This document shows, one piece after another, positions 1-6,475 of a stretch of 32,896 nt of DNA; the first letter of the stretch is position 1, and each line of letters begins with the position of its first letter. Source of the stretch: Berkiella sp964502705 (lineage in GTDB: Bacteria; Pseudomonadota; Gammaproteobacteria; Berkiellales; Berkiellaceae); the NCBI GenBank assembly GCA_964502705.1, contig CAZCXZ010000031.1, positions 1-32,896 on the forward strand, in the 5' to 3' direction. The notes under the pieces were generated by a model. It was not told the origin of the DNA, made no database searches, and was given only the letters and a program-made list of their open reading frames with translations. A program made the translations under genes and the position numbers.

Positions 1-278
1 AATTCTGCTATGTCATCATCGCTGATTTCGCTACTGCTTAAGTCAAGCTTGCGGACGCTAGTGTCTTTTAAAGCCAAACCAAGGAGCCTGAAATTTATCT
101 TTTTAACAGAGTTGGTTAAATCTAACTCCGTAATATCTCCTTGCACAAGCAAACTGCGTAAGTCTTTATAGATTTGGTCTTTATCTTCTAGTTGAATATT
201 GTCAAAAACATCAGAATTATTTTGCTTTTTGTGAACGGTATCGTCGATTTCGGACATGTGAACTGCGCCGCGCTTCAT
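1..278 (-). CDS. Leucine-rich-repeat protein, N-terminal part (runs off the window)
   Basis: Reading leftwards from the ATG at 278, a frame stays open to the window edge (92 codons). AGAGGA lies about 8 bases upstream of the ATG. After a polar N-terminus (MKRGAVHMSEIDD) come leucine-spaced segments such as ITELDLTNS and VRKLDLSSSEISDDD, which match the L-x-x-L-x-L pattern of leucine-rich repeats. Such proteins are binding scaffolds, and in Legionella-type bacteria they are often secreted effectors; that role is inference from context. There is no signal peptide. The C-terminal part and any catalytic domain lie outside the window. A second in-frame ATG (codon 8) is a possible alternative start. 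Confidence 0.7.
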   Translation of the reverse strand, partial: MKRGAVHMSEIDDTVHKKQNNSDVFDNIQLEDKDQIYKDLRSLLVQGDITELDLTNSVKKINFRLLGLALKDTSVRKLDLSSSEISDDDIAE

Positions 279-826
279 GGTGTGATCCTCTGCTTCATAA
301 TGTGGTAAATAACGGATCTAATAAAGCAGATAAAGCCGGCATGGGATCTATTTTGCTTTCTATTAGAAATCCAAACAAATACCCTGCATTTATCCTTAAA
401 ACTTAAGCACACAAGTGCCAGTTCTCAAGTATGTCCTTGATGAGAAGAGTTACTCAGGTAAAATAATGTAATCGGTCAACTAAGTCAATATTTTTTGCGT
501 TGAGTGAATGACAAATTAGCAAACGACGAGCTTCTATTCTATTTTTCTGATGAAACATCAGACTTTAAAGTAAGTGATTGAGTATTGATTATACTTTAAC
601 TGAAAATTAGTATAATTATACTTTTGTTGAATATTAGTATAAGACTAAAAAACATTGTTCAAAACGCAAACATCTGATTTGCACTTGATCAATGTAATGT
701 GTAGTCCTACCAATCTAAATCCATTTATCGAGTCCAATTAACTCTTTATCAATATAATGTTGAGAGTCTATTACATAATTAATATGATAACTTTTAAATT
801 CAATTTTTCTTGTGGATTATAACTTT
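279..826. other. Intergenic region between divergent genes
   Basis: I see no convincing gene in this roughly 550-base stretch. It is very AT-rich and must hold the divergent promoters of the LRR gene (left) and the HAD-like gene (right). The one clear structure is the AGTATAATTATACT palindrome at 609-622, with a related TTAGTATAAGACTAA at about 634-648. Confidence 0.5.
609..622. promoter_or_regulatory. 14-bp perfect palindrome upstream of the HAD-like gene
   Basis: AGTATAATTATACT is perfectly self-complementary. A second partly palindromic copy of the AGTATAA motif follows about 26 bases later. The position, about 200 bases before the gene at 827, fits an operator or an AT-rich promoter. A related TATTATAC/GTATAATA palindrome precedes the PIN-GNAT gene at 7965-7983. 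No binding protein can be named. Confidence 0.35.
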
Positions 827-1825
827 ATGCTGAATTCTGGCCCAAAATATCTCATGTTTGATCATGGCGGTGTTTTAGATAATGATATGACGTTAAACCG
901 TCCTGGACCTAATGATTTGTTACTTTCAACTGACGAGGAAGGTTACCATCGAATTTTGAAAGATGGTGTTTCTATCGTTAGAAATATGAACATCCTAGTG
1001 GATTTTGGATATAAGGTCATATTCCACTCGAAAAACGCAGAAGATGATCAGTTAAGAATTCTAGATGAGCTAACTAAGAGTTGCGCGCAAAAGGGATTAC
1101 AGTTTCCTAAAGTACATGCTATGGGCGTTCGGAATCCTAAACTATACCCCGGAGTGTCAAGTAGCAAGCCTGTTATTATTAGAGATAGGAATCATGGTAT
1201 TTTAATTGCAGCTTACGATCTTGAAAAGGATGGCAAAGCTTGTTTACGAGAAGCTTTGTCCAAACTATTAAACATTAACGCTAATGACCGTAAGCAACAT
1301 GTCGTATTTGATGATGGTTTTGACATTATTGAAACAGCAAAACAAGAGGGATATGATGCACACCGCATTGGTGATTTAAATGATGCTTTGAAACAAGTAA
1401 TGAAAAAAGAAGGTTTGAGCCATAAAATAGCACAAGAAGACACATCACTCATCAACAAAATGATTCCTTCTTTATCGGCTGCCGCTGCTATTACTGCTAT
1501 TACTTATACCCAGCTTTCTGTTAATCCTTTTATTGTCTTTCCGGTTCTTTCCGTTGTAATTAAAGCAGCAAGCGTACTAGTAGCTGCTCAATTTAAGGGA
1601 AAACTCGAAAAAGAAGCACAAGGGCTCGATTTGAGAGAAAAGGAATCTTTAGATGATGGAGAAACCCAAGAGCAACAGAATTGTATAAATTGTGTTATCG
1701 ATTCGGTTTCTTCCTGTATTTTTTCCAAGAAGTCAGCGATTTCTACTGAAGTTCTAGATACACCTCAACTTAAAGAAGCTGAAATTCCAAAAAACTTAAC
1801 CCAAACTAGGGTCGGTTTTAAATAA
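827..1825 (+). CDS. HAD-like protein with C-terminal hydrophobic segments
   Basis: The first third resembles the haloacid dehalogenase fold. A hydrophobic strand leads into FDHGGVLD (motif I of the DxGGV type, with the second aspartate replaced by glycine), a strand ends VIFHSKN (motif II serine), and HVVFDDGFDIIETAKQEG looks like motif IV. The first aspartate is present, so catalysis is possible but not assured. The last third holds two hydrophobic stretches (about residues 214-255 in SAAAAITAITYTQL... and VFPVLSVVIKAASVLVAA), then a polar, Cys- and Glu-rich tail. A soluble enzyme-like domain joined to late membrane segments beside an LRR gene recalls Dot/Icm effectors; that is inference. 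The frame also has a GTG five codons upstream (812); neither start has a good ribosome binding site, and ATG was preferred. Confidence 0.65.
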   Translation: MLNSGPKYLMFDHGGVLDNDMTLNRPGPNDLLLSTDEEGYHRILKDGVSIVRNMNILVDFGYKVIFHSKNAEDDQLRILDELTKSCAQKGLQFPKVHAMGVRNPKLYPGVSSSKPVIIRDRNHGILIAAYDLEKDGKACLREALSKLLNINANDRKQHVVFDDGFDIIETAKQEGYDAHRIGDLNDALKQVMKKEGLSHKIAQEDTSLINKMIPSLSAAAAITAITYTQLSVNPFIVFPVLSVVIKAASVLVAAQFKGKLEKEAQGLDLREKESLDDGETQEQQNCINCVIDSVSSCIFSKKSAISTEVLDTPQLKEAEIPKNLTQTRVGFK

Positions 1826-1906
1826 TCGTTGTGAAGGAGAAAGGAGCTGACTCTCTAAAAAAAGATTAACAGCACTCAATCAAGGTAACAGTCAGATCGT
1901 CCTGCT

Positions 1907-2215
1907 TTAAATCAACTTCGGTACTTCGTAACTTGATTTTGAATTTATTTGGTTGATTTCATCTTTTGATGTGTTACTTGCTTTGTTACGATAATACGTA
2001 AACATGGATGTTAAAAAGGAACTCATACTTAAATTTGCCGTAGGTTCAATTTCGTGCGGTTGTAAATTATCGAGATAGATTTGAAACCGATTTTCTTCCG
2101 TTGTGGAAAACGCCTCGACAATTGTGTCTATAGATTCAATGTCATTAGTAGCAAGTGCCGCTACCAATTTTTTATATTTTTCGAGTTCTTCTTTAGCTAG
2201 TCCAAAATTAAGCAC
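1907..2215 (-). CDS. Small hypothetical protein
   Basis: A roughly 102-residue protein that I do not recognise. It is largely helical and charged (VLNFGLAKEELEKYKKLVAALATND...), has no membrane segment, and carries a Ser/Asn-rich C-terminus. The GTG at 2215 is preceded by AGGA with 8 bases spacing. The frame extends upstream to a TTG at 2248, but that codon sits on a TATAAT-like promoter box (TAGTATATAAT on the minus strand), so the GTG is the better start. The gene stands alone, convergent with the HAD-like gene. Confidence 0.5.
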   Translation of the reverse strand: MLNFGLAKEELEKYKKLVAALATNDIESIDTIVEAFSTTEENRFQIYLDNLQPHEIEPTANLSMSSFLTSMFTYYRNKASNTSKDEINQINSKSSYEVPKLI

Positions 2216-2299
2216 TTTTTCATTCCTAAAAATGCGAGTAATGAGCAATTATATACTAACAATGAAAAGCAAATGAATATGTTGCCCTTTTAAAAATGA

Positions 2300-2412
2300 C
2301 AGGGTCAAGTCCTTTTAGAGTTAAACTAGATGACTAACCTCTCGGAGTGTCATATGCTCTGGAATGGAAAAAGTGCTATGGGGTTGCGGTTTATACACAG
2401 AGGCTGACCCCA
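2300..2412. repeat. Possible small mobile-element remnant
   Basis: GGGTCA at 2302-2307 and TGACCC at 2405-2410 form short inverted ends around about 100 bases between two minus-strand genes. No gene is visible inside. A MITE or REP-like remnant would look like this, but a six-base inverted repeat is weak evidence. Confidence 0.2.
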
Positions 2413-2416
2413 AGAT

Positions 2417-3358
2417 TTATTTGTTTTGAATGCCGTGTTTCTTTTTAAGCATATCCACGGCTCTTTCCATGGTGTCATTCATATTTTGCACGGCTGCGTT
2501 GGTATGGTTGATCATATTAAATGCACCTGTAAAAAAGCCTCTTAAAGCCTCACTTGATTCCAGAGCATTAGCTGTTGCCTGGAAATCTGCCATGCTTAAT
2601 TCGGACTTTTCTCTTAATAACCAATAGCATATCCATGTGTCTGTCGAATAATCATACACTTGGGACAGTTCCTTTTCGTGTCCCACCAATACGGGGTTAG
2701 TCGCGATTAAATTTTTCATCGTTATATTTTTTTGCTCTAATGCCCAAGGCTTGAAGGCATCAATAGCATTGTCTCCTTTGAGCCCAGCTAAGGTTTTCAT
2801 CATATGAAAAATTTTGTCATTCTGTATTTTATTACCATAGTGTAGGTGCTTAACATATTGTGGTTTATAGCTTGGTGATTGAAGGGACTTAATTAATTTC
2901 TCGAGATTCTCATTTAATAAATCAGAAGTTATTTTATGCTGCCACACATCGTAATATGCAAATAAAACTTTTTTGATTCGCTCATCGGCAAAAATTTTGA
3001 TGAGTTCTTTGATCTTTTGCTCACCACATGTTTTAACTAACGTTCTTGCAAATTCCTTTTTATCGGCCTCTGGCATTACTATCTTATTCTCAATTTCTTG
3101 TGAGTTGAAGCCAGATAGCGATGAAGAAACGGAGATTAGTTGTTTGTTCATTAAAACATCAAGCTTGGTTTCGGTAATCAGTTCTTCTGCCAAACACACA
3201 GCGTCATCCTGGGTTGCGGATGCGATAGCACAGTAAATGCATAGCAATATGGCAATACTTGTTTTAATAAGTTTTTTTATTAATCCTTCTCTATAGTTTG
3301 CTAATTTCGTTTCAATAGATTGTGCAATACCCTTCGATGTTTGTGATATTAATTTCAT
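2417..3358 (-). CDS. Probable exported or membrane-anchored hypothetical protein
   Basis: The 313-residue product begins with a basic region of about 30 residues, then a hydrophobic stretch (TSIAILLCIYCAIASA) ending in a plausible signal-peptidase site before TQDD. The n-region is unusually long for a signal peptide, so a single N-terminal anchor is also possible. The rest is mostly helical and soluble, with conserved-looking FAYYDVWQHKI and WICYWLLREK segments and a charged C-terminus. The helical make-up loosely resembles periplasmic DUF2059-like proteins, but I cannot assign it. The start is the only ATG before the hydrophobic segment and has a weak ribosome binding site. It is followed by the repeat-like stretch at 2300-2412 rather than by an operon partner. 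Confidence 0.6.
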   Translation of the reverse strand: MKLISQTSKGIAQSIETKLANYREGLIKKLIKTSIAILLCIYCAIASATQDDAVCLAEELITETKLDVLMNKQLISVSSSLSGFNSQEIENKIVMPEADKKEFARTLVKTCGEQKIKELIKIFADERIKKVLFAYYDVWQHKITSDLLNENLEKLIKSLQSPSYKPQYVKHLHYGNKIQNDKIFHMMKTLAGLKGDNAIDAFKPWALEQKNITMKNLIATNPVLVGHEKELSQVYDYSTDTWICYWLLREKSELSMADFQATANALESSEALRGFFTGAFNMINHTNAAVQNMNDTMERAVDMLKKKHGIQNK

Positions 3359-3653
3359 GCTTAGTCACTTAAGTTATTTACTAACGCAATTTAATCAATT
3401 TGTCTAATATTGTCAACAAATATGAATTACTTCTGGTACTCATTAGAGAAGTGGCAGGAGTAGGATCGTGTTTAAAATGATATCTACAATTTTCTCTATG
3501 CATGATCAAAAACCTCATGTTTTGTATGAAGGAAGCAAGTAAGAAGGTGTGTTCTTAAATTGTCCAGCAGGATGCTGGAGAAATCATTTTCGCATGCGTC
3601 ACATGCGTAAATACTATTCAAAATATTTTTAGTAACTAATTATGCAACAAGCT

Positions 3654-3712
3654 TTAGAGGTGTAGGGAAATCAAGGGAGTTCGATGAGGTGGGGTTGGGG
3701 CTTTTGGTTTGG
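3654..3712. repeat. G-rich repeat block, copy 1
   Basis: This roughly 59-bp stretch starts TTAGAGGTGTAGGGAAATCA and continues AAGGGAGTT, then a G-rich run ending in TTGGTTTGG. It matches 11812-11872 over its length with scattered differences. A shorter match (GAAATCAAGGG) lies at about 6385, just inside the left end of element A. Confidence 0.6.
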
Positions 3713-3739
3713 TGGTTTTTTTAAGAAAAGCTTGATTTA

Positions 3740-3768
3740 TTAGCCCCCTTTTATTCAAAGGGGGCTAA
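3740..3768. terminator. Strong hairpin with 12-bp perfect arms
   Basis: TTAGCCCCCTTT (3740-3751) and AAAGGGGGCTAA (3757-3768) pair perfectly around a TATTC loop. It looks like an intrinsic terminator but has no long T-run on either side and no gene directly feeding into it, so insulation or a structural role in the repeat block are alternatives. Confidence 0.4.
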
Positions 3769-3910
3769 TTTACCAGCCAGTTGCTGGTGAATTGTGCAGG
3801 AGGCGTATGCACAAATGCCATTTAAAATTGGTTTAGTAACTAATTGTGCAACAAGTTGTTGCACAATTAATGCAGCAGGCTGCTGCACAATTGCAGTAAG
3901 TAACTGTGCT

Positions 3911-3956
3911 AGTCCTAGGTTATTGTGCTGTGGCAATCCTAGGTTATTCAGTTGTG
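3911..3956. repeat. Pair of CCTAGG direct repeats, 24-bp period
   Basis: TCCTAGGTTATTGTGCTGTG lies at 3913-3932 and a second copy with three changes near its 3' end (TCCTAGGTTATTCAGTTGTG) at 3937-3956. The 24-bp offset is the same as in the pair at 12277-12323. An iteron-like protein-binding array is the likely reading. Confidence 0.6.
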
Positions 3957-3979
3957 TTCACTGTTCATGAACACTGAAC
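3956..3979. promoter_or_regulatory. GTTC palindrome, copy 1
   Basis: A 24-bp near-perfect palindrome: GTTCAC, then the perfect core TGTTCATGAACA, then CTGAAC. Only one position pair is mismatched. Its general form, GTTC-N4-TGTTC-type core-N4-GAAC, recurs at 4065-4088 and 12345-12368. Probably an operator. Confidence 0.55.
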
Positions 3980-4064
3980 ATTAATTTAAATTCAATTGGT
4001 GCATATAAGCATAAAATACATAACATAATGAAATATAAGTATAATATTAATTTCTCTTTAACTT

Positions 4065-4088
4065 GTTCACGGTTCGCGAACGCTGAAC
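4065..4088. promoter_or_regulatory. GTTC palindrome, copy 2, just upstream of the HTH gene
   Basis: GTTCAC, then GGTTCGCGAACG, then CTGAAC: same 24-bp layout as at 3956-3979 with a GTTCGCGAAC core. It ends 45 bases before the ATG at 4134, a normal place for an autoregulatory operator of the winged-helix protein encoded there. Confidence 0.55.
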
Positions 4089-4133
4089 GTATGTGATATA
4101 CTAAATACAAGGTTATTAACTAAGTAAATTGCC

Positions 4134-4799
4134 ATGTTGAGATCACAAGATTGCATTATCCTGCTTAAGCTGCTCGCTAACCCTGGTAGGGAGTGGACAC
4201 AGCGCCAATTAGCAATTGAGCTTTGTATTAGTTTGGGCGAAGTTAATTCAGGAATTAAAAGATTAATTAAATCGAATTTATTAAGAAAGAAGTTTGATCA
4301 GGACAGTGTGTTTAAGGAAGAAGCTGAAAAAGTTGATTCTGTTTCTAAATCAAAGACTCTTGTTTCATATAAAACATTTATCAGTGATGTACAGGAAATT
4401 TCTCATAAAATTGATAAAGAAAGATTCCAATATGTACCTATTATTTCATCTTCTAAAGAGTTTTTAATTTATGGCATAAAGTATTTTTTTCCTGGTAAAC
4501 TAGGCGAATTTGCACGAGGGATCCCGACAGCTTATGGAGCTCCTCTTTATAGTGACAAAATTGTATTAGGTAATGATCCAATACCCGTTTGGCCATATGC
4601 ATTGGGACAAATACGTGGGGTCGCTCTAGAGCCAATACATTCTTCAGTTCCAAACTCACTACATGATTTTGCAGATGAAGAATTTTATGAATTTTTAGTT
4701 CTCATAGATGCAATTCGGGTTGGGAGAGCACGTGAGCGTAACATGGCAGTCAAAATGTTAGAAGGCAAATTAAATCATGGTAGTAAAACACCCAATTAA
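4134..4799 (+). CDS. Winged-helix (MarR-like) regulator paired with a nucleotidyltransferase; putative antitoxin
   Basis: The first 60 residues read as a winged helix (CIILLKLLANPGREWTQRQL, then ISLGEVNSGIKRLIKSNLL), which suggests DNA binding. The C-terminal half has a distinct pattern including YGIKYFFPGKLGEFARGIPT, PVWPYALGQIRG and LIDAIRVGRARERNMAVKML, which I recall from a conserved regulator family found next to nucleotidyltransferases. It overlaps the next gene by 23 bases, so the two are translationally coupled. By analogy with AbiEi/AbiEii it may be the antitoxin and autorepressor acting through the GTTC palindromes upstream; that is inference. The ATG has a poor ribosome binding site (AAGG is about 20 bases away). 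Confidence 0.7.
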   Translation: MLRSQDCIILLKLLANPGREWTQRQLAIELCISLGEVNSGIKRLIKSNLLRKKFDQDSVFKEEAEKVDSVSKSKTLVSYKTFISDVQEISHKIDKERFQYVPIISSSKEFLIYGIKYFFPGKLGEFARGIPTAYGAPLYSDKIVLGNDPIPVWPYALGQIRGVALEPIHSSVPNSLHDFADEEFYEFLVLIDAIRVGRARERNMAVKMLEGKLNHGSKTPN

Positions 4800-5484
4800 T
4801 TTAGCTAACCTTAGAATGCTTGAATTTGTAGCAGGCAAGTTAGGTAAACTTTGCGATGAGGTTGTTTTTTTGGGTGGTTGTACAACTGCTCTATTTATTA
4901 CAGATGTGGGTTCTCTACATGCAAGAGCAACTGAAGATGTAGATTGCATAATAGACGTAATTTCATTATATCAATACGATAACTTGCGAGAGAAATTGAT
5001 TGAAAAGGGCTTTAAACAATCAATGCAAGATACAGTTATTTGTCGTTGGCATTATGATGAAATGACTTTAGATGTCATGCCAACAGATGAAAAAATTCTA
5101 GGCTTTGGAAATCGATGGTATAAATCTGCGATTCAGCATGCTTATTATCATCCACTAAATGAAAAACTTAAGATTAAAATAGTAACTGCTCCTTATTTTA
5201 TAGCAACAAAGTACGAGGCTTTTAAGACACGTGGTAACATGGATTATGCTGCTAGCCATGATATGGAAGATATCATTGCTGTTCTTGATGGCAGAATCGA
5301 GATAATCAAAGAAATTGAACAAGCGGATAGTGAGCTCAAAGAATATTTAAAAAGTTCTTTATCAGACATGCTTTCTAGTACTAGTTTTAATGAATTACTA
5401 CCTGGTCATTTTGGCAATTATCAAACATCTGTTGACGAGAAAGTTATTTTTTTGTTAAGAAAGATCCATCAAATTGTGAAGTAA
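4777..5484 (+). CDS. Nucleotidyltransferase; putative toxin of an AbiE-like pair
   Basis: The 235-residue product shows DNA polymerase beta-like nucleotidyltransferase motifs: VVFLGGCTTALF (Gly33-Gly34), ATEDVDCIID (Asp54 and Asp56) and a third acidic position in MTLDVMP (Asp99), followed by YFIATKYEAFKTRG and SHDMEDI. All three carboxylates needed for metal binding appear present. Related toxins transfer nucleotides to tRNA or proteins; the substrate here is unknown. The gene starts inside the end of the upstream regulator gene, the typical layout of a bicistronic toxin-antitoxin unit, and is followed after 18 bases by a phosphoesterase gene. No membrane segment is present. Confidence 0.75.
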   Translation: MVVKHPINLANLRMLEFVAGKLGKLCDEVVFLGGCTTALFITDVGSLHARATEDVDCIIDVISLYQYDNLREKLIEKGFKQSMQDTVICRWHYDEMTLDVMPTDEKILGFGNRWYKSAIQHAYYHPLNEKLKIKIVTAPYFIATKYEAFKTRGNMDYAASHDMEDIIAVLDGRIEIIKEIEQADSELKEYLKSSLSDMLSSTSFNELLPGHFGNYQTSVDEKVIFLLRKIHQIVK

Positions 5485-5502
5485 ATACAAGAGCACCACC
5501 AA

Positions 5503-6333
5503 ATGAAGTTAGCATGGTTGACCGACCCACACCTTAACTTTTTAGATCCCAAGAGGCGATTGCAGTTTTATCAAACATTACCCAATGATATTGATGCAAT
5601 GGTAATCAGTGGTGATATTGCTGAAGCAACCTCGCTTTCTCTCATTTTGAACGAAATAGTGGATTCCCTTAAGAAGCCAGTTTATTTTGTGTTAGGCAAT
5701 CATGATTATTATCGTGGCCGGATTGTTGAGGTCCGAGAGTTTATGAGATCGTTAACTTGTAACCATCCATTTTTATTCTGGTTAGGCGCATGCGATCCCA
5801 TTGCCTTAGATAATGATACATTATTAGCAGGTGCGGATGGCTGGGCTGATGGTCGGTATGGCGACTATGCCAACAGTCATGTGGTCCTTAATGATAGCCG
5901 AATGATTACAGAGTTATTTCAGTATAAAGTTTTGGGTAGATTTCAGTTGCTCGAGAAAATGCAGCAATTAGCAGATGAAGATGCCAATGGGTTATATAAA
6001 AAGTTAAATGCAGCAGCAGCTCAAAGCCCCAAAAAGATTTTGGTTGTAACGCATGTACCACCATTCAAAGAGACTGCTCTGTATCAAGGCAAGATAAGCA
6101 CTGATGACTTCTTGCCTTTCTTTAGTTCAAAAGCCACTGGCGAAGTACTAACAAGGTTTGCAATTGAGAATTCGACTATCGAAATATTAACGCTATGTGG
6201 GCACACACATGATGGTTGTACTTATCGAGCTTTAGATAATTTGACTGTTAGAGTGGGTAAGGCTGAATATAATCAGCCTTGTGTGCAAGGGATAATTGAT
6301 ACTAGTGAAGCCGTGTTTAGTTCTTTTATTTGA
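5503..6333 (+). CDS. Calcineurin-like metallophosphoesterase
   Basis: All family metal-binding motifs are visible in order: Asp8-x-His10 in LTDPHLNF, GDIAE (Asp38), GNHD (65-68), VVTHVPPF (His184) and LCGHTHDG (His234, His236). It is therefore very likely an active two-metal phosphoesterase in the cytoplasm; there is no signal peptide. It lies 18 bases after the nucleotidyltransferase gene in the same direction and is probably cotranscribed. A phosphodiesterase could remove a nucleotide added by its neighbour, or act on nucleic acid as a second effector; both are inference. The gene ends 10 bases before the 18-bp repeat that bounds element A, so it lies just outside that element. Confidence 0.8.
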   Translation: MKLAWLTDPHLNFLDPKRRLQFYQTLPNDIDAMVISGDIAEATSLSLILNEIVDSLKKPVYFVLGNHDYYRGRIVEVREFMRSLTCNHPFLFWLGACDPIALDNDTLLAGADGWADGRYGDYANSHVVLNDSRMITELFQYKVLGRFQLLEKMQQLADEDANGLYKKLNAAAAQSPKKILVVTHVPPFKETALYQGKISTDDFLPFFSSKATGEVLTRFAIENSTIEILTLCGHTHDGCTYRALDNLTVRVGKAEYNQPCVQGIIDTSEAVFSSFI

Positions 6334-6343
6334 GAACAAAGCA

Positions 6344-6361
6344 TGGTGCCCCGGGTAGGAA
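6344..6361. repeat. Left attachment site of element A (attL)
   Basis: TGGTGCCCCGGGTAGGAA is an exact 18-bp copy of the 3' end (complement) of the tRNA-Arg fragment at 18644. The sequences diverge directly after it, which marks the exchange region. Confidence 0.8.
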
Positions 6362-6419
6362 ATGAAATTAGACTGAGAGGCCAATGAAATCAAGGGGTGT
6401 AGTCGTGTGGAAAGGGGAG

Positions 6420-6438
6420 ATACCCCAGGTGATACCCC
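6420..6438. promoter_or_regulatory. Paired ATACCCC motif near the left end of A
   Basis: Two ATACCCC copies start 12 bp apart (6420 and 6432). The same pair at the same spacing lies near the right end (18499-18517). They are likely integrase arm-type or excisionase sites. Confidence 0.55.
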
Positions 6439-6475
6439 TATATTAAATTTATGATTGCTGAATCATAAAAAAGTA

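Larger units (their letters stand above)
3563..3887. repeat. Imperfect tandem duplication of a hairpin unit (about 204 bp apart)
   Basis: Unit 1 has a TCCAGCA/TGCTGGA hairpin (3563-3579), a CGCATG/CATGCG hairpin (3591-3607) and then AGTAACTAATTATGCAACAA from 3631. Unit 2 has an ACCAGC/GCTGGT hairpin (3772-3788), a TTGTGCA/TGCACAA hairpin with a 9-nt loop (3792-3814) and AGTAACTAATTGTGCAACAA from 3835. Unit 2 continues into two more palindromes: 3841-3869 (14-bp arms around one G) and 3871-3887 (TGCAGCAG/CTGCTGCA). The order and spacing of the parts match, so the units look duplicated and then diverged. Function unknown. Confidence 0.6.
3359..4133. other. Hairpin- and repeat-rich non-coding block upstream of the HTH/nucleotidyltransferase operon
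   Basis: No gene is supported in these 775 bases. Instead there is a run of distinct inverted and direct repeats, annotated separately below: hairpins at 3563-3579, 3591-3607, 3740-3768, 3772-3788, 3792-3814, 3841-3869 and 3871-3887, a G-rich block at 3654-3712, direct repeats at 3911-3956 and palindromes at 3956-3979 and 4065-4088. Several have a counterpart, in the same order, upstream of abiE at 11812-12368. Confidence 0.7.

Noticed and set aside
3563..3887. Integron attC sites or a CRISPR array
   Set aside because: The repeats lack the GTTRRRY/RYYYAAC core sites of attC, and no regular repeat-spacer pattern exists. No integron integrase or cas gene is in the window.
3751..3936. Minus-strand 61-codon reading frame in the hairpin block
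   Set aside because: Its peptide is made of the repeats themselves (QQPAALIVQQLVAQL), with no ribosome binding site. The palindromes explain the open frame.
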